Shown: positions 23,701 through 34,815, counted from the stretch's first letter. The stretch is 64,000 bases of DNA from Obelidium mucronatum (GCA_025765595.1 JAIVFH010000075.1:62001-126000), one strand, 5' to 3'. Program-made: numbers and translations. Notes: generated from the sequence alone by a model not told the origin.

Positions 23701-25971
23701 CAAAGCGGCAGAAAAAATTGAAAAAATAGTTAATGCGTTGCTTGCTGGAAGCAGCAATACTCTGGTCCCTGCACACCAGGATCAGAGTAAATTGAACTAT
23801 CAGCAAGCCAGTGCTGAATTGGAAACTGTTGGCAAGCAATTGGTGGAAAAAGTAGGGGACGTACTCACAAAAGTGAAATCGGCAGAAAAGTTTAGAGAGT
23901 ATGCCATGAAGATTGCGGATAATTATGACAACTTGGCCATGGTTGCTGGTGTTGCGTGCAACGAAGCAAATGATGCCAAAATCAAGGACGGGCTCTATGC
24001 CGAAGTTCGGCAATTGGGTGGAGTGGCTCTACGTTTAATCGAAACCATGAACTTGGCGAGTACAAAAAGTGCTGCCGATCATGTCAGTCGTCTGAAACTT
24101 GCCCAAGCTGGGCGAGATGTGAGCAATAGCGTCTCTAGTTTGTTGAATGCGTCAAAGGAAGGGACTCGCGCCATTCTAGCCTGTGAAGAGGGACTGCTTG
24201 CTGTTACTGATGTTATTGCCGATCTGGAATCCACTCTCATCTTTGCACAAGCGGGGAATCTTGACCCCACAGACACAAAAGACAACTTTTCCAAACACAA
24301 GGACGGACTTCTTACTTCAGCAAAGGTGTTGACTGAGGCCGTCCAAGGGTTTGCATCTGCCGTTCAGGGGTCGCAAGAGTCTTTGATATCGTCCGTGACA
24401 AGCACGCTTCAGGCCGTTCGCGTGTTGAAAGAACGGGCCCAAGAGGGTGCCATATCCATATCATCTGGCGACAAGAACATGCAGCAGCAGCTCCTGTTGG
24501 CTGCCAAAGTTGTCAGCGAATCGCTCCACAAGCTTATCCAATCAGCGAACGACGCGTCATCGAAAAAGCGGACTCATGCGCTCGTTGAGCAGCTGGAAGC
24601 ATCTGTGCGGACTACATTCACGTCGCTGTCAGAGCTCGTCCACGTCACGAAGCTCCTCGGCGACGAGTCACTCCGCGGCGAGCGGGCGCTTGCTGGCGCG
24701 ATTGCGGACATTGACGCGGCAGTCGCCGAGCTCGCGGCGGACACGCCGGCGCAGGGCACGGCGCTGCCGGACGAAGTCATGCAGCTCGCCAAGCAGCTCG
24801 TCACGACGTCGGCCGGGCTCGTCGCCGCGGCGCAGCAGGGCCGCCAGGACGACGTGGTCGCGCGCGCCGTCGCCGTGCGCAAGGAGCTCGAGGACCTCGC
24901 GCGCGCCGGCAAGGCCGCGTCCGAGAAGGCGCCGCCGGACGCGCGCGCGCCCGTGCTCGCGGCGATCGCAGCGGCGGCGCGCGCGACGCAGGCGCTGCTG
25001 GCGGCGCTGAAGGCGAACGCCGCGACGGGCACGCAGGGCGCGTCGAAGGCGCTCGCGGGCGCGCTCAACGGCGTCAGCAGCGCGGCGCAGCGGCTTGTTC
25101 CGACGGGCTACGTCGACCCGAACGACCCGGACGTTGTCGCCGAGCGCGAGCTGCTGTCGGCCGCCGCCGCGATCGAAGCCGCGAGCCGCAAGCTGGCCGC
25201 GCTGCAGCCGCCGCAGACGCCGCGCGACGCGAACCACGACCTGGCCTTCGACGAGCAGATCCTCGAGGCCGCAAAGGCGATTGCCGCCGCCACGGGCGCC
25301 CTGGTGCGCAGCGCCACCACGGCCCAGCGCGAGATTGTCGCTGTCGCCGCAAAGACAAAGGCCGCAGCTCCTGCTGCAAAGACGGCTAAACAAGTGTACT
25401 TTTCAGACGGCACGTGGAGCGACGGACTAGTGTCGGCTGCAAAGCAGGTGCGTTTCAGACTCTTGATGGAGTGAATGAAATACAATGTACTCATTGCTTG
25501 ATTAAGGTGGCGCTGGCAACGTCGGATCTCTGTGACTCGGCAAACCAGGCAATGAAGGGCGAAACAAACAACAGCCACGAACGCGTTATTGCTTCCGCAA
25601 AAGCAGTGGCGTCTACTACCACCCAACTCATTGCTGCATCAAAGTCTTCAGCCGGAGTCGACGCAAACAGCCAGGCCCAGTTGCGTCTCAGAGCCGCTGG
25701 TAAAGCTGTAACACACGCCACAGATCAGTTGGTTAAGGCTGCCGAAGAAGCTGGTGCTTTCAACAGTTTCAATGAATCAGACGTATTGACTGGCGCAAAC
25801 TTGAAGGCTCTCGGAAGCAGCGAAGCTTCAGCAAAAGCAATGGAGATGGATGCTCAAGTATCAATCTTGAAGATGGAGAAGGAGCTAGAAAAGGCCCGGG
25901 CAAAGCTTGCTGCAGTGAGGAAGGGTAAATATGACGCGAAAAGACAGCAACAACAACAAGGAAACAAATAA
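17704..25971 (+). CDS. TLN: Talin: FERM head, long alpha-helical rod and C-terminal I/LWEQ actin-binding domain
   Basis: Start at ATG 17704; exon 1 ends KTMQ and splices to FSSTMFIHDMM. In order: F0 (GIWL-like GKWLKPTKVLDYY); F1 (PLKVKTLDGSIKTVLVDES, ERIGIHNPEEYSF); F2 (NKFRYVQL-type LNSKFRYVQLSRSLKTYG); F3 PTB fold (FFLVKEKH, LLGVTKQSLVRLD, TWPLTQLRRWAAAVNSFTLD, GEQISQLIAGYIDIILKKKK). A helical rod of over 1,900 residues follows. Near the end come the last rod bundle (PNDPDVVAERELLSAAAAIE, DLAFDEQILEAAKAIAAAT) and the THATCH/I-LWEQ core (WSDGLVSAAKQ spliced to VALATSDLCDSANQA, HERVIASAKAVASTTTQLI, LRLRAAGKAVTHATDQLVKA), then a dimerisation helix. The gene has roughly eight or nine exons. Talin links membrane adhesion receptors and lipids to F-actin. 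The reading frame is intact. A sharp GC-rich island covers about 24600-25390. Confidence 0.96.
24600..25390 (+). other. GC-rich island inside the talin rod coding sequence
   Basis: From about 24600 the talin reading frame changes from A/T-ending to almost exclusively G/C-ending codons, and changes back by about 25390. The encoded segment is Ala-rich but remains an uninterrupted, well conserved part of talin, so this is a compositional change within one gene, not a separate insertion. Confidence 0.8.
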
Positions 25972-25980
25972 TTAGAATTG

Positions 25981-25996
25981 CATACATACATACATA
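25981..25996 (+). repeat. (CATA)4 repeat downstream of talin
   Basis: Four CATA units lie 10 bp after the talin stop, in the 95-bp spacer between the convergent talin and KCS1-like genes. Confidence 0.8.
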
Positions 25997-26066
25997 CAAA
26001 CATAACATAAACAAACATGACTTTATCCCAAAAACTACATAAAACAAATTTATTATCTACTACCTT

Positions 26067-29000
26067 TCAAGTCGCATCTTCTTGTTGCTGTTTTGCCAAC
26101 AACGCAATATCGCCCGTTCGATTTCGAAAGCTCTCTGGCAACGAATCAATTCGAACATGGCCTCCTCCACCATACTCTTTCCATATATCTTCAAAAGAGT
26201 AAATCAAAGTCTTTAGACCCAATAGGTAGCCCTGATCTGGCCCCTTTGTTGTTGGAGGAAATGTTACGCGGAGAGATCGGGCAAGTTTCCGTCGTCGAAT
26301 CCTTCGCTTAACCAGACGTGGTGGAGTATAAGTCCGGTTATTACCGCCAGGCACACCATTAACACCATCAACATACACATCGACCCCTTCCTCTTCTTCC
26401 CCATCTCCTTCTTCCACCAGCTCTTCCACTTCAATTTCTTCCTCCGAAGACGATGGCGGATCGTCAATTGGTTTCAACCTATCCGCATTCGCGATACACT
26501 GCGCGAAATCAATCATTCTCAAATCCGCTTCATGATTCCTCACACATTGCCGATGCGACGCAATCACATTCCATCCGTCCTCCAGACTCTCATTCTCAAA
26601 ATCACTGTCGCCGGAAGAATAGCCTCCTGAACCTTCGCTGCTGCTTTCGCACATGTAATCAGAGTTGTCATCCTCTCCCGCATGACTGTATTCATCGTCG
26701 TTTCCATCATCTCCCCATGAATCCGAAGAATATGAAGAATTGGCGTCGTTCTTTTCATTGTCGCTTTCCTCCTCCTCTTCCTGTCCATCACCGCCGGCGT
26801 CGGCATCATCATCACCTTCATTGTCGTCGTCGTTATTCGTCGGTGCTGTGAATGACGACGACAGCTTTGTAGCATTGGTAATTTGATGATGTAGCTGGCT
26901 TTGGACAGGCATCATCATCGTAGCGGGTACTCTTTGCTTCCCAACATCAGGTTCTTGCTCCTTAGATGGCGAGACAACAGAAAAGCTCTTGCTTTCGTTG
27001 CTGCTGCTTCTCTTGTGTTTGTGATGAACATTGCTGATAGGCTTTTTGGTTGCAGATTTGAGAGTGTTGCCTGCACTCGTTCTTCGGTAAGACCGCTTTG
27101 AAGTGGTTCGATTATTGTTTGCGCGGCTTTCGTTTAGTGTTTCGGAATCATCGTGAGGCGCAGATGCAGCGGCCGGTGCCGCCGCCGTCGTAGAAGCGTC
27201 GTTATCAGGTTCGGGTTTCTTGTCCCCCGTCTTCAAATTCGGAGGCGGCATCTCAGGCCAACCCCCATCATACAAGACAAGCAAACTGGATGCATAGAAC
27301 CGATATGTTGTTAATTTGCTCACAACATCGTACAATGCTCGCAGCTTTTCCAACAGGCGTGGAATAAAGCCAACAAGAATAGACTCTCCATTATCCAGGT
27401 AAGAAATAAGAGATTGGCGAAAATTCGCAGCATTGATTTGGCGTCCAACGTACTTGTCCAGGTACACAAAGCTTTTCGTCGTTGTTTGATACACCTTGGA
27501 GAAAAAAAAAAGATGGTGATAGATTCTTAGCTTACACTTTCTTTATATCCAAAAAAAAAGCAACTGTTTTTCTCAAACCTGCATCCCGCAAATCCGAACA
27601 CCCAGTCGTTTACTAGTACTGCGTTCGCACTTTTTCTCTTGACTCATTCGCTTCTGCGGAGTAACATTGACACCATGCTGCCGACTCCCCATCTTCAAAT
27701 CTAGAATACATGGATGCTTCAAGCCATCTGTCAAATCCTCCAAGAGCAAGAACTGATGCGTAGGTGGCTTGATGGTTCCATTTTTGCAAGTCGCGCTGGA
27801 GGTTCCGTTGGCTTCGTCTTCCGCTTGTTTTGCTTGCATTTTCGACATTTGGTTGTTGTAAACATGAAGGGCCCATGGATTCACGGCAGGTTGAGCTGAA
27901 GCAGTAGGAGGAGCGGCGGATGCAGCTGTAGCGGGCAATACAGAGGGAGAAGCCGCTGCCGCCGCCACTACGCCGGCCACAGGTACATCACCAGATTCCT
28001 TCACAGGAGCAGCAGCAACAGCAGCAGCAGCGGCCGTTTCAGCAGAGTTATTGGCTTCCACCAATTGTTCATGTTGCTTCTGAGTAAGTCCGTCATTCGG
28101 CTCCGCAAGTTTGGTTATCAATGAGGTTGCAAATGCATCTGGAACATCTGGAAGCGTCACTGGTTTGAAAGCCGGACTCGACATCCTCGAGGGTACCGAT
28201 CTTCGATTCAAGCTCGGCAGTACCATGTTGTCGTCATACCGAAATGACGAAACTGCGGTCCCCGCACCACTACCAGAAGACCCAGCAATGGCAGCAATAC
28301 CACCAGCCATCATACTGCTCGCTTTCGGTGTAGAGAACGCAGAACCCCCCGTTCCTACACTGCTCACTCCGCCGGAAGCACTCATCCCACTCGTGAAACT
28401 TCCAGATTTCATCGCCATTCCTGGAACAGGTGAAGGACGATACTTGATTGGGATCGCAGCCGTCTTGGATTGTCCTGCAGTGCCGGTAGCAGTTTCTATA
28501 TTCCCGCGACGGTCTCCTGACTCGTCATCTGACATTTCAAACAACCCCATGGAAGTATCATCTTCCACCGGTTTTTTCTTGGATGATGAAGATGACAAAG
28601 AGCCCGATGGGGGACTAATTGCTCCACCAGGTCTCGTCGAGTCCCCCGTCCGATCGTGTTTTGACTGTGTACCAATAGAAGCCGAACCACCAGTTGTCGA
28701 CGACGATGAAGCGCCTAAATCCAGTAAGCTTACGGCCATATCAAATGAATCCACTGGCGGCCCAGCTATAGGCGTGCTTGTTGGTGCATCTGATCCGTAT
28801 TGGTTTTGTTGTTTGTGGTTGGCCACGGCATCATTGGACTTGCTCAGTTCATCAAAAGATCTCCGAGTCACCATCCGGCCAGACAATTCCAGCTGCTGCA
28901 ATCGTAGTCGTAAACTCTTTGGAGATAATGCGTCCTTGAAAATGTGTTGTTGGAGCCTCTTGTTGAAGTGTTTGGAGAATGTTGGGCTCAACATGGCGTC

Positions 29001-31055
29001 TGCAGCTACAGCCGCGGACGATGACGATGAGGGGTTATCAAGGGAGGAGCTTGTGACACCTTCCTGGTTTGACTTGACGCGCATTCCTCCAGTATTTGAC
29101 CCGCAAAGAACGCAGCTTGAGATTCCCAACGGTGACGAAACTGGGGCCGATGATCCGTAATGAGATAGTGGCGGTGGCGGGATTTCTAGGGATCCTTTCG
29201 TCCTTCTCGGAGAATACGCAGATGGCCGTTGTTCTCTTTCCAACTCCTTCTCACAGCGCCAACATATGTTTCTGCCACTAGCATTTGCAAAAGAATCAAG
29301 ACTTCCCTTCATTCCAAATGCGAACCCTGTTTCTCCATCCAAACGCCGGTAGGAAGGACAGGATGGATGATGCCGCCGCCGGTGATGCTGATGCCGTGAT
29401 GTCACTGAACTGAAGAACCCATGACTTTCCTCCTCGGCGCTGATAATATGTCGGTTCTGTTCCAAAACTACAATGGGAGTTCCTTCTACAAGCCAGTCCT
29501 TCCCCGGAGGAAAGATTCCGCCATACTTTCCTGCACTTGTGCCCCCCGTTTCTAAATTATCGGGGGTGGGTGCATTCTCACCATCGTGTTGTCGCTCTCG
29601 TTGTGTAGTATATGTGACATTTACAATGCCCAGATAGGTTGCCATAAACTTTTTAAGTTCTGGATGCGTTTCTTCAATACGCTCGTAAAAGTCGCGTTCC
29701 CGTTGGTCCAATTGCTTACAGAGCGCTTTTTCCGAAAATCGCAAAAAATGCGCGTGGCCACCAACCTTTGTACAGCAACAAAAAAAATAAGTAAATAAAT
29801 AAATAAACCAAAAATAAAAAAAAACTGAAATAAAAGGGGATCAAAAAAAACAGGGTTCAAAAAAAAACTCACTTGATTGTTGAAAGGTGTAAGAGGAAGG
29901 CTAGGTGGTGTATCTGCCTCGCCAGGTGCACCACTACCACCACCGCTTCCCAAGTCGCCAACCCCATTTTGTTGCGCCTCATATTCGTTTTGGCAATCTT
30001 CACAACAACAGACGCAACCTCGTCCATTACAGCAGAGACACAGGCTACTCGCATTTCCTCCAGCCGCACCACCATGGGAGGTGCCCAACGATGCCGCACG
30101 TGCTCGTCCTTTACTTCCCAGTACGTCTTCTAATACACTGTCATTAAATGACCGAGTCACAGCTTTCGATGACAATAATAGAGACGCATCCGATGCATGC
30201 CTTTGTCGACTAGAATTAGTAATTTTTTGAAATGTGTTGCTGGAGCTATTGTTGGGTTGATGACGTTTTTGATGGTTATGATGGTGATGGTGATGGTGAT
30301 GATGACTTCTGGAACTGGATTTCCGGACATTTGCGTGCTTCATTGTGGGTGATCGAGGGGACTGATTATTTGACGTATCTGAGACAGAGCTCGTGAATGA
30401 GGACGGCATTGATGAGGAGAGGAGTTTGAAGGATGGTGGTGGTGGTATTAGTGTGGTTGGTTGCGTTGGTGGTGGTGGTAAAAAGGGGAGATCGTTTTCA
30501 AGGGTTTGAGACACGTGTTTTGTTCCGGCACCACCAACAACACCCCTACCAAGGGCATCGCCACCCCTATCGCCGTTATTAACAGATATTACGGTTGAAG
30601 GTTGAATTGGAATTACGACAGGAGAAGCGGGGAAATCCATGGATGATGTGCCATGAATGTTGATGGGTTTTGGTTTGGAAGGTGTTGTTGGTGATTGAAC
30701 GTGGACCAATGGCATTTGCTGCTGTTGCTGCTGCTGCTGTAGTTGCTGTTGTTGCTGATTTGAATTCGTAATTATCAAAGTGTTGTTTGTAAACGATTGA
30801 GTAATGGTGTGCGCAAGAGATCTGCTGCGATCTTTCTTGGTTTTCTCCATCCCAACCTGTCCATGCTCGTCAACAGGATTCAGTGTGCGCACGATAGAAT
30901 TGCCAGTGGACGATAACATTGATGCAGGCAGTGATTCGCGCCGTGACGGTGGGTTATCCACGTTTGTTTGCAGGGAGGCCAACGGTTGTGGAACAGAAGA
31001 CCTCCGAGCAGCCGCAAGATCAATGTGGAAATACGTTGCAGATCGGTCAGACATG
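26067..31055 (-). CDS. KCS1: Inositol hexakisphosphate kinase (IP6K/Kcs1) with long disordered insertions
   Basis: Conservative start at ATG 31055-31053 ([13 protein letters not shown]), stop at 26067. Three main exons. Exon 1 is low-complexity: a Gln run, PPPP clusters, about nine His, and a dense Cys cluster at 29994-30048. The kinase fold starts in exon 2 ([42 protein letters not shown]) and is interrupted by about 450 Ser/Ala/Gly-rich residues before the catalytic PxxxDxKxG motif [14 protein letters not shown]. Exon 3 has [22 protein letters not shown], an acidic insertion, then the metal-binding RMIDFAQC (IDF) and [14 protein letters not shown]6Ks phosphorylate InsP6 to 5-InsP7, controlling phosphate homeostasis. 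An in-frame extension to ATG 31379 is possible: KPKTD joins [11 protein letters not shown] by removing a 55-nt GT-AG intron with a pyrimidine-rich end. Confidence 0.93.
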
Positions 31056-31379
31056 ATGGATTGGCTCTCAACTTGGGGGAGAGTTAGATGGTTTTGGTTT
31101 TTATGGCGACATATTTTGGCACAAACCATCTGTCTTAGGCTTCAGCCTCTGCTTCTCTTTCTTCGGGGCACTAGTTGAGGTTGTCTGTCCCATTGCGTAA
31201 GGCCGTTGCGGTTGGTCTTGACTAGTTGTTGAACACGTGTCATTGGCAAGGACGGATGGTGGCCGACTATCTGCTCTTGATTCACGAAGATCGGTGTCAT
31301 TGTGTGCAGTCGTGCAAGACACGTTGGTAGGAAGGGAAACTGTATGGTTCGAGTCTTCTTGTTTACTCCCTTTTTCCAT

Positions 31380-31728
31380 GTGTTTTTTTCTTCATCAATA
31401 ATAAACAATCAAGAAACGTTGCAGATCAAAAAAGTCTTGATCGTCTTTTTTTTCAGAAGGGTTAATCTGAGGGTTAATTAGAAGTTTACTCGCCTGAAGG
31501 AAAATGTTATCTATATGGAGTTGTCTAGGAAAAGACACCGGATTGCGTTTATTCTCTTGAAGCAGCCAGATTCTCTGTTCAAACACTGAAAAACAAAGAG
31601 GACGGGGGGGTTCACGACAGATTTTTTTTTTTCATTTCACCCGCCGACTGGACAAAAGCCAAGATGAAACCAAGTACGGAAAGAAAAAAAAACACCAAAC
31701 TCAAAAGTACGCGTTTTTCCAACTCAGT
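31380..31728. other. Intergenic region between KCS1-like gene and the methyltransferase array
   Basis: No convincing gene. It presumably holds divergent promoters. It contains A- and T-tracts, a G-run near 31603, and at 31636-31660 an element resembling sequences upstream of the other two methyltransferase copies. Confidence 0.6.
31636..31660 (+). promoter_or_regulatory. Shared upstream element, methyltransferase copy 1
   Basis: TTCACCCGCCGACTGGACAA lies about 70-90 bp upstream of the copy 1 start. Related strings with a TTC-N-(C)CCGCC core are found upstream of copies 2 and 3, in otherwise A/T-rich spacer. Confidence 0.45.
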
Positions 31729-32984
31729 ATGTCAGAATTGAAACGCACTTCACCGGCACTTGCTCGATTCCTGCCAGCTCTTGTCCTCTTCCCAGCAGCA
31801 GCGCTTTTGACTTTCCTGGCTGTCACCTACGATGGTTCAACGGTAAAAACAACTAAACCTTCCGCCACCCTACCTTCCAACGCGTCCTAGCTAACTCTGC
31901 GCATTCATCAACTCAAAACAGGGACTCCGAGTCCCCACCTTTGTCTTCAACCTGGCCAATGTCAAGACTGGTGTCGCGGCTAAAACGTGGGCCGATGAAC
32001 GCGCTGTTGCTGTTCAAAAAGTGTGGGATATTGCTGCATCCATGACACCCGAGGAAGCGGCCCAGGTTGATTCAGAGAAGCTGTATTCTTTGTTTCCAGA
32101 GACATACAACTGCGACAAGAACTTTTTTAGAAGGTATTGTCACGCGTTGTGTCTATGTTTTTAGTTGTAGTTGTCCCACAATATCGGGTGTCCACGGTCA
32201 GTGTTTTCTTGGGTACAAGTGTTAAACGTTTTCGACATAAATTTTAGAATCGGAAGTGCGGGTGATGGAGGCAAGTGGAGTTGTGGAGAGGTTTTCCAGC
32301 CGAAGGAGGATTCCTGTGTCGCTGTTTCGTTGGGATCCAACGGGCAATTTGACTTTGAGGAGTCGATTCTCGCGCACACCAAGAACAAGTGCACTGTAAG
32401 ACTTACGCCGCTTGCTTTGTTCTTCTTCTTCTTCTTGAGATGCTGACTGAGATTTCGGTATGCAGGTGTACACCTTTGACTGCACGGGCACCTGGACTCC
32501 TCCCAATGAAAACATCAAGTTTTTTCCATGGTGTCTTGGAAAAGACGAGGTTGTAAACAACCGTGTCTACAAGTCTTGGGGAAGTATCACCTCTGATTTG
32601 GGACTTACGAACGTTGACTTTTTTCAAGATTGATATTGAGGTTTTTGTGTTTTTTGTGTATAGGACCGTTTTTACGTGTCTAATAACTGTGTATCTTGCT
32701 TAGGGCTTTGAATGGGTTGCCATATGCCATCTGTTTTGGAAAACTTTCACTTGAAGGTTATGCCGAAGCAAATTAGCATTTAAATGCACATGTGGAAACA
32801 ACCAGATGGAGTACCAGAGCTGTACCAAACGCCAAACACTGCGAATGGTCTTGACTTCATTCATCCAGCCATCAACTTTTTTAGAGCATTTTACAAGGCA
32901 GGGTACCATGTCGCGTCGGCCGAGTATAATTACGCCAGCAGACACCACTGTTGCCAGGAGTTTACATTTGTCAGAGCAGAATGA
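31729..32984 (+). pseudogene. METTL24/FkbM-like methyltransferase copy 1, frameshifted and interrupted
   Basis: Starts at ATG 31729 (MSELKRTSPALARFLP) with the same exon layout as copies 2 and 3: membrane anchor exon (31729-31842), then KVWDIAASM, NCDKNFFRR, and the SAM-site-like SLGSNGQFDFEESI. The 3' half carries three lesions relative to the siblings. A T-run is 6 instead of 5 (32619-32624), which brings TGA at 32631-32633 into frame. Two extra bases (AT) lie in the GCCATATGCC string near 32722-32726. A GAA codon has become TAA at 32781-32783. The two insertions add up to +3. A translated product would end before the conserved DIEGFEW motif, losing about a quarter of the domain. The remainder to the sibling stop position (32982-32984) is still recognisable. 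Sequencing error cannot easily explain all three changes. Confidence 0.85.
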
Positions 32985-33297
32985 AGATATTGTGTTATTT
33001 GCTTTTCTGAAAAAAATAGAACGAATGACGCGTAGAATAAATATTATTCAAGAAGTATCATACTTGTACAATTTATCAGGGCGAGATGGATGTACTCAAT
33101 AAATAAATTCATTGGCTGTTTATTCATCCGCCAGCCCGTCAAAAAAAACCAAGCACTGTCAAAACAAGAAATACAAATATTAATTAAAATAAAAGAAGAA
33201 CGAAAAAGAAATCCCAAATAGAAATAGAAGGTACGTTGTTATATTCTCTGCACTCTCCTTTTCACCGAACTGAATTCAAAAAAAGAATTTCCACATT
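32985..33297. other. Spacer between methyltransferase copies 1 and 2
   Basis: No gene seen. An AATAAA at about 33100-33109 may be the copy 1 poly(A) signal; a copy of the shared upstream element is at 33123-33145. Confidence 0.6.
33123..33145 (+). promoter_or_regulatory. Shared upstream element, methyltransferase copy 2
   Basis: TTCATCCGCCAGCCCGTCAA lies about 155-175 bp upstream of the copy 2 start. It shares its CCGTCAA end with the copy 3 element and its CCGCC core with both others. Confidence 0.45.
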
Positions 33298-34563
33298 ATG
33301 CCCGAAACTAAATACCTGAGTCGCTCTGCTCCTGCCGTTTCCCGATTTCTGCCAGCTCTCATCCTCCTCCCATCCGTCGGGCTTTTGACGTTCCTCGCGG
33401 TCACATACAGTAACAACAAGGTGTGTAGGAAAAAAAAGCATGGGGCAAGCTTTTAGTTTTTTTTTCTGCCTGTCATTGATGCCAACCATGTTTTCTCCTT
33501 CTGGAAAAAGGGCCATCAGACATCTGTATTCAGTGCTTCGAACTACGAATTTACAGTGCAGAATGTCAAGAATGGAGTGACTCCCAAAACATGGGCCGAT
33601 GAACGCGCTATTGCCGTCCAAAAGGTCTGGAACATTGCCGCCTCCATGTCACATGAAGAAGCGGCGCTTGTTGACAATGAGAAGTTGTATTCCTTGTTTC
33701 CTGAGACGTACAACTGCGACAAGAACTTTTTCAGAAGGTGTGTATGGGGTGTGTGTGTGTGTGACTTGGGGAGGACTCTCAAATTAATCTGTTGTAAATC
33801 TTTCAACTAGAATCGGGAGCATTGGTGACGGTGGAAAGTGGAGCTGTGGCGAGTTTTTCAAGCCTCAAGAGGATTCTTGTATTGCCATCTCTTTGGGATC
33901 CAATGGACAGTTTGACTTTGAAGAGTCGATTTTGGCGCATACCAACAACACGTGCACGGTGCGTTTTAATTTTTTTTTTTTTCATTTAGTCCCAAGTGGC
34001 GCTTGCTTACACACACACTCTATCTCTCACAGGTTTACACTTTTGACTGCACCGGAACCTGGACTCCTCCTCACGAAAACATCAAGTTTTACCCATGGTG
34101 TCTTGGAAAAGACGAGGTTGTCAACAACAGTATCTACAAGTCGTGGGGAAGCATTACAAATGACTTGAATATCAAGAATGTCGACTTTTTCAAGATTGAC
34201 ATTGAGGTGTGTGTGTGTGTGTGTGTGTGTTTGTGTACATGTGTATCCACTTTCATTTTAAATACTTGAAAAAAATGATTTAAGGGTTTTGAATGGGTTG
34301 CCATGCCATCCGTTCTCGAAAACTTTCACTTGAAGGTTATGCCAAAACAAATTAGCATTGAAATGCACATGTGGGAACAACCAGATGGAGTTCTCGAGCT
34401 TTATCAAAGCCCCAACACTGCCAATGGGCTTGATTTTATTCACCCAGCAATCAACTTTTTCAGAGCGTTTTATAAGGCTGGGTACCATGTTGCGTCTGCG
34501 GAATACAACTACTACAGCACTAATCACTGTTGCCAAGAGTTTACTTTTGTTCGGGCGGAATGA
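33298..34563 (+). CDS. METTL24/FkbM-like membrane-anchored methyltransferase, copy 2
   Basis: Start ATG 33298 (MPETKYLSRSAPAVSRFLP), stop at 34561-34563; five exons, about 330 residues. An N-terminal hydrophobic helix (FLPALILLPSVGLLTFLAV) after a short basic segment suggests type II insertion, with the enzyme in the secretory lumen. The catalytic part has NCDKNFFRRIGS, the motif I-like AISLGSNGQFDFEESI, a YTFDCTGTW strand, and FFKIDIEGFEW, the acidic post-I motif typical of Methyltransf_22/FkbM families. Several Cys (NCDKNF, WSCGEFF, DSCIAI, NTCTVYTFDC, FYPWC, HHCC-type NHCCQEF) suit disulphides in a luminal protein. The substrate is unknown; animal METTL24 is itself uncharacterised. A (GT)12 tract begins at the donor of the last intron. 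Confidence 0.8.
34207..34230 (+). repeat. (GT)12 microsatellite starting at a 5' splice site
   Basis: Twenty-four bases of perfect GT begin at the first base of the last intron of methyltransferase copy 2, directly after the codons for DIE. Confidence 0.95.
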
Positions 34564-34662
34564 AACAAAAATATTATAGATTGTGTATATAAAATGATTG
34601 AATGAAGGGAATGCAATCAATAAATAAAAAGTGGGTATTTTAAAGGCATTGTTTTGAAGCGT

Positions 34663-34686
34663 TTCTCCCGCCGACGGGCCCGTCAA
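34663..34686 (+). promoter_or_regulatory. Shared upstream element, methyltransferase copy 3
   Basis: TTCTCCCGCCGACGGGCCCG followed by TCAA lies about 130-150 bp upstream of the copy 3 start. It contains an internal palindrome-like CGGGCCCG. Confidence 0.45.
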
Positions 34687-34815
34687 TGAAGTTGGGATAA
34701 AGGAGACTGAACATTAAAAATTCCCAACAAACGAACCGTACGGTACGCGTCATATATGAAGTCTAGGATGCAATTCCAACTGAAAAATTGACACGGCTCC
34801 TAGATCTTTCTCTAA

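Noticed and set aside
24447..25430. Arg/Ser-rich plus-strand frames and Ala-rich minus-strand frames in the talin GC island
   Set aside because: They are out-of-frame mirrors of the GC-rich talin exon, which itself reads as conserved rod sequence.
28111..29160. 349-codon plus-strand frame
   Set aside because: Runs antisense to the low-complexity insertion of the KCS1-like kinase, has no recognisable domain and uses unlikely codons.
31395..31586. 63-codon minus-strand frame upstream of the KCS1-like gene
   Set aside because: A/T-rich, short, no similarity noticed and no plausible splice to the gene.
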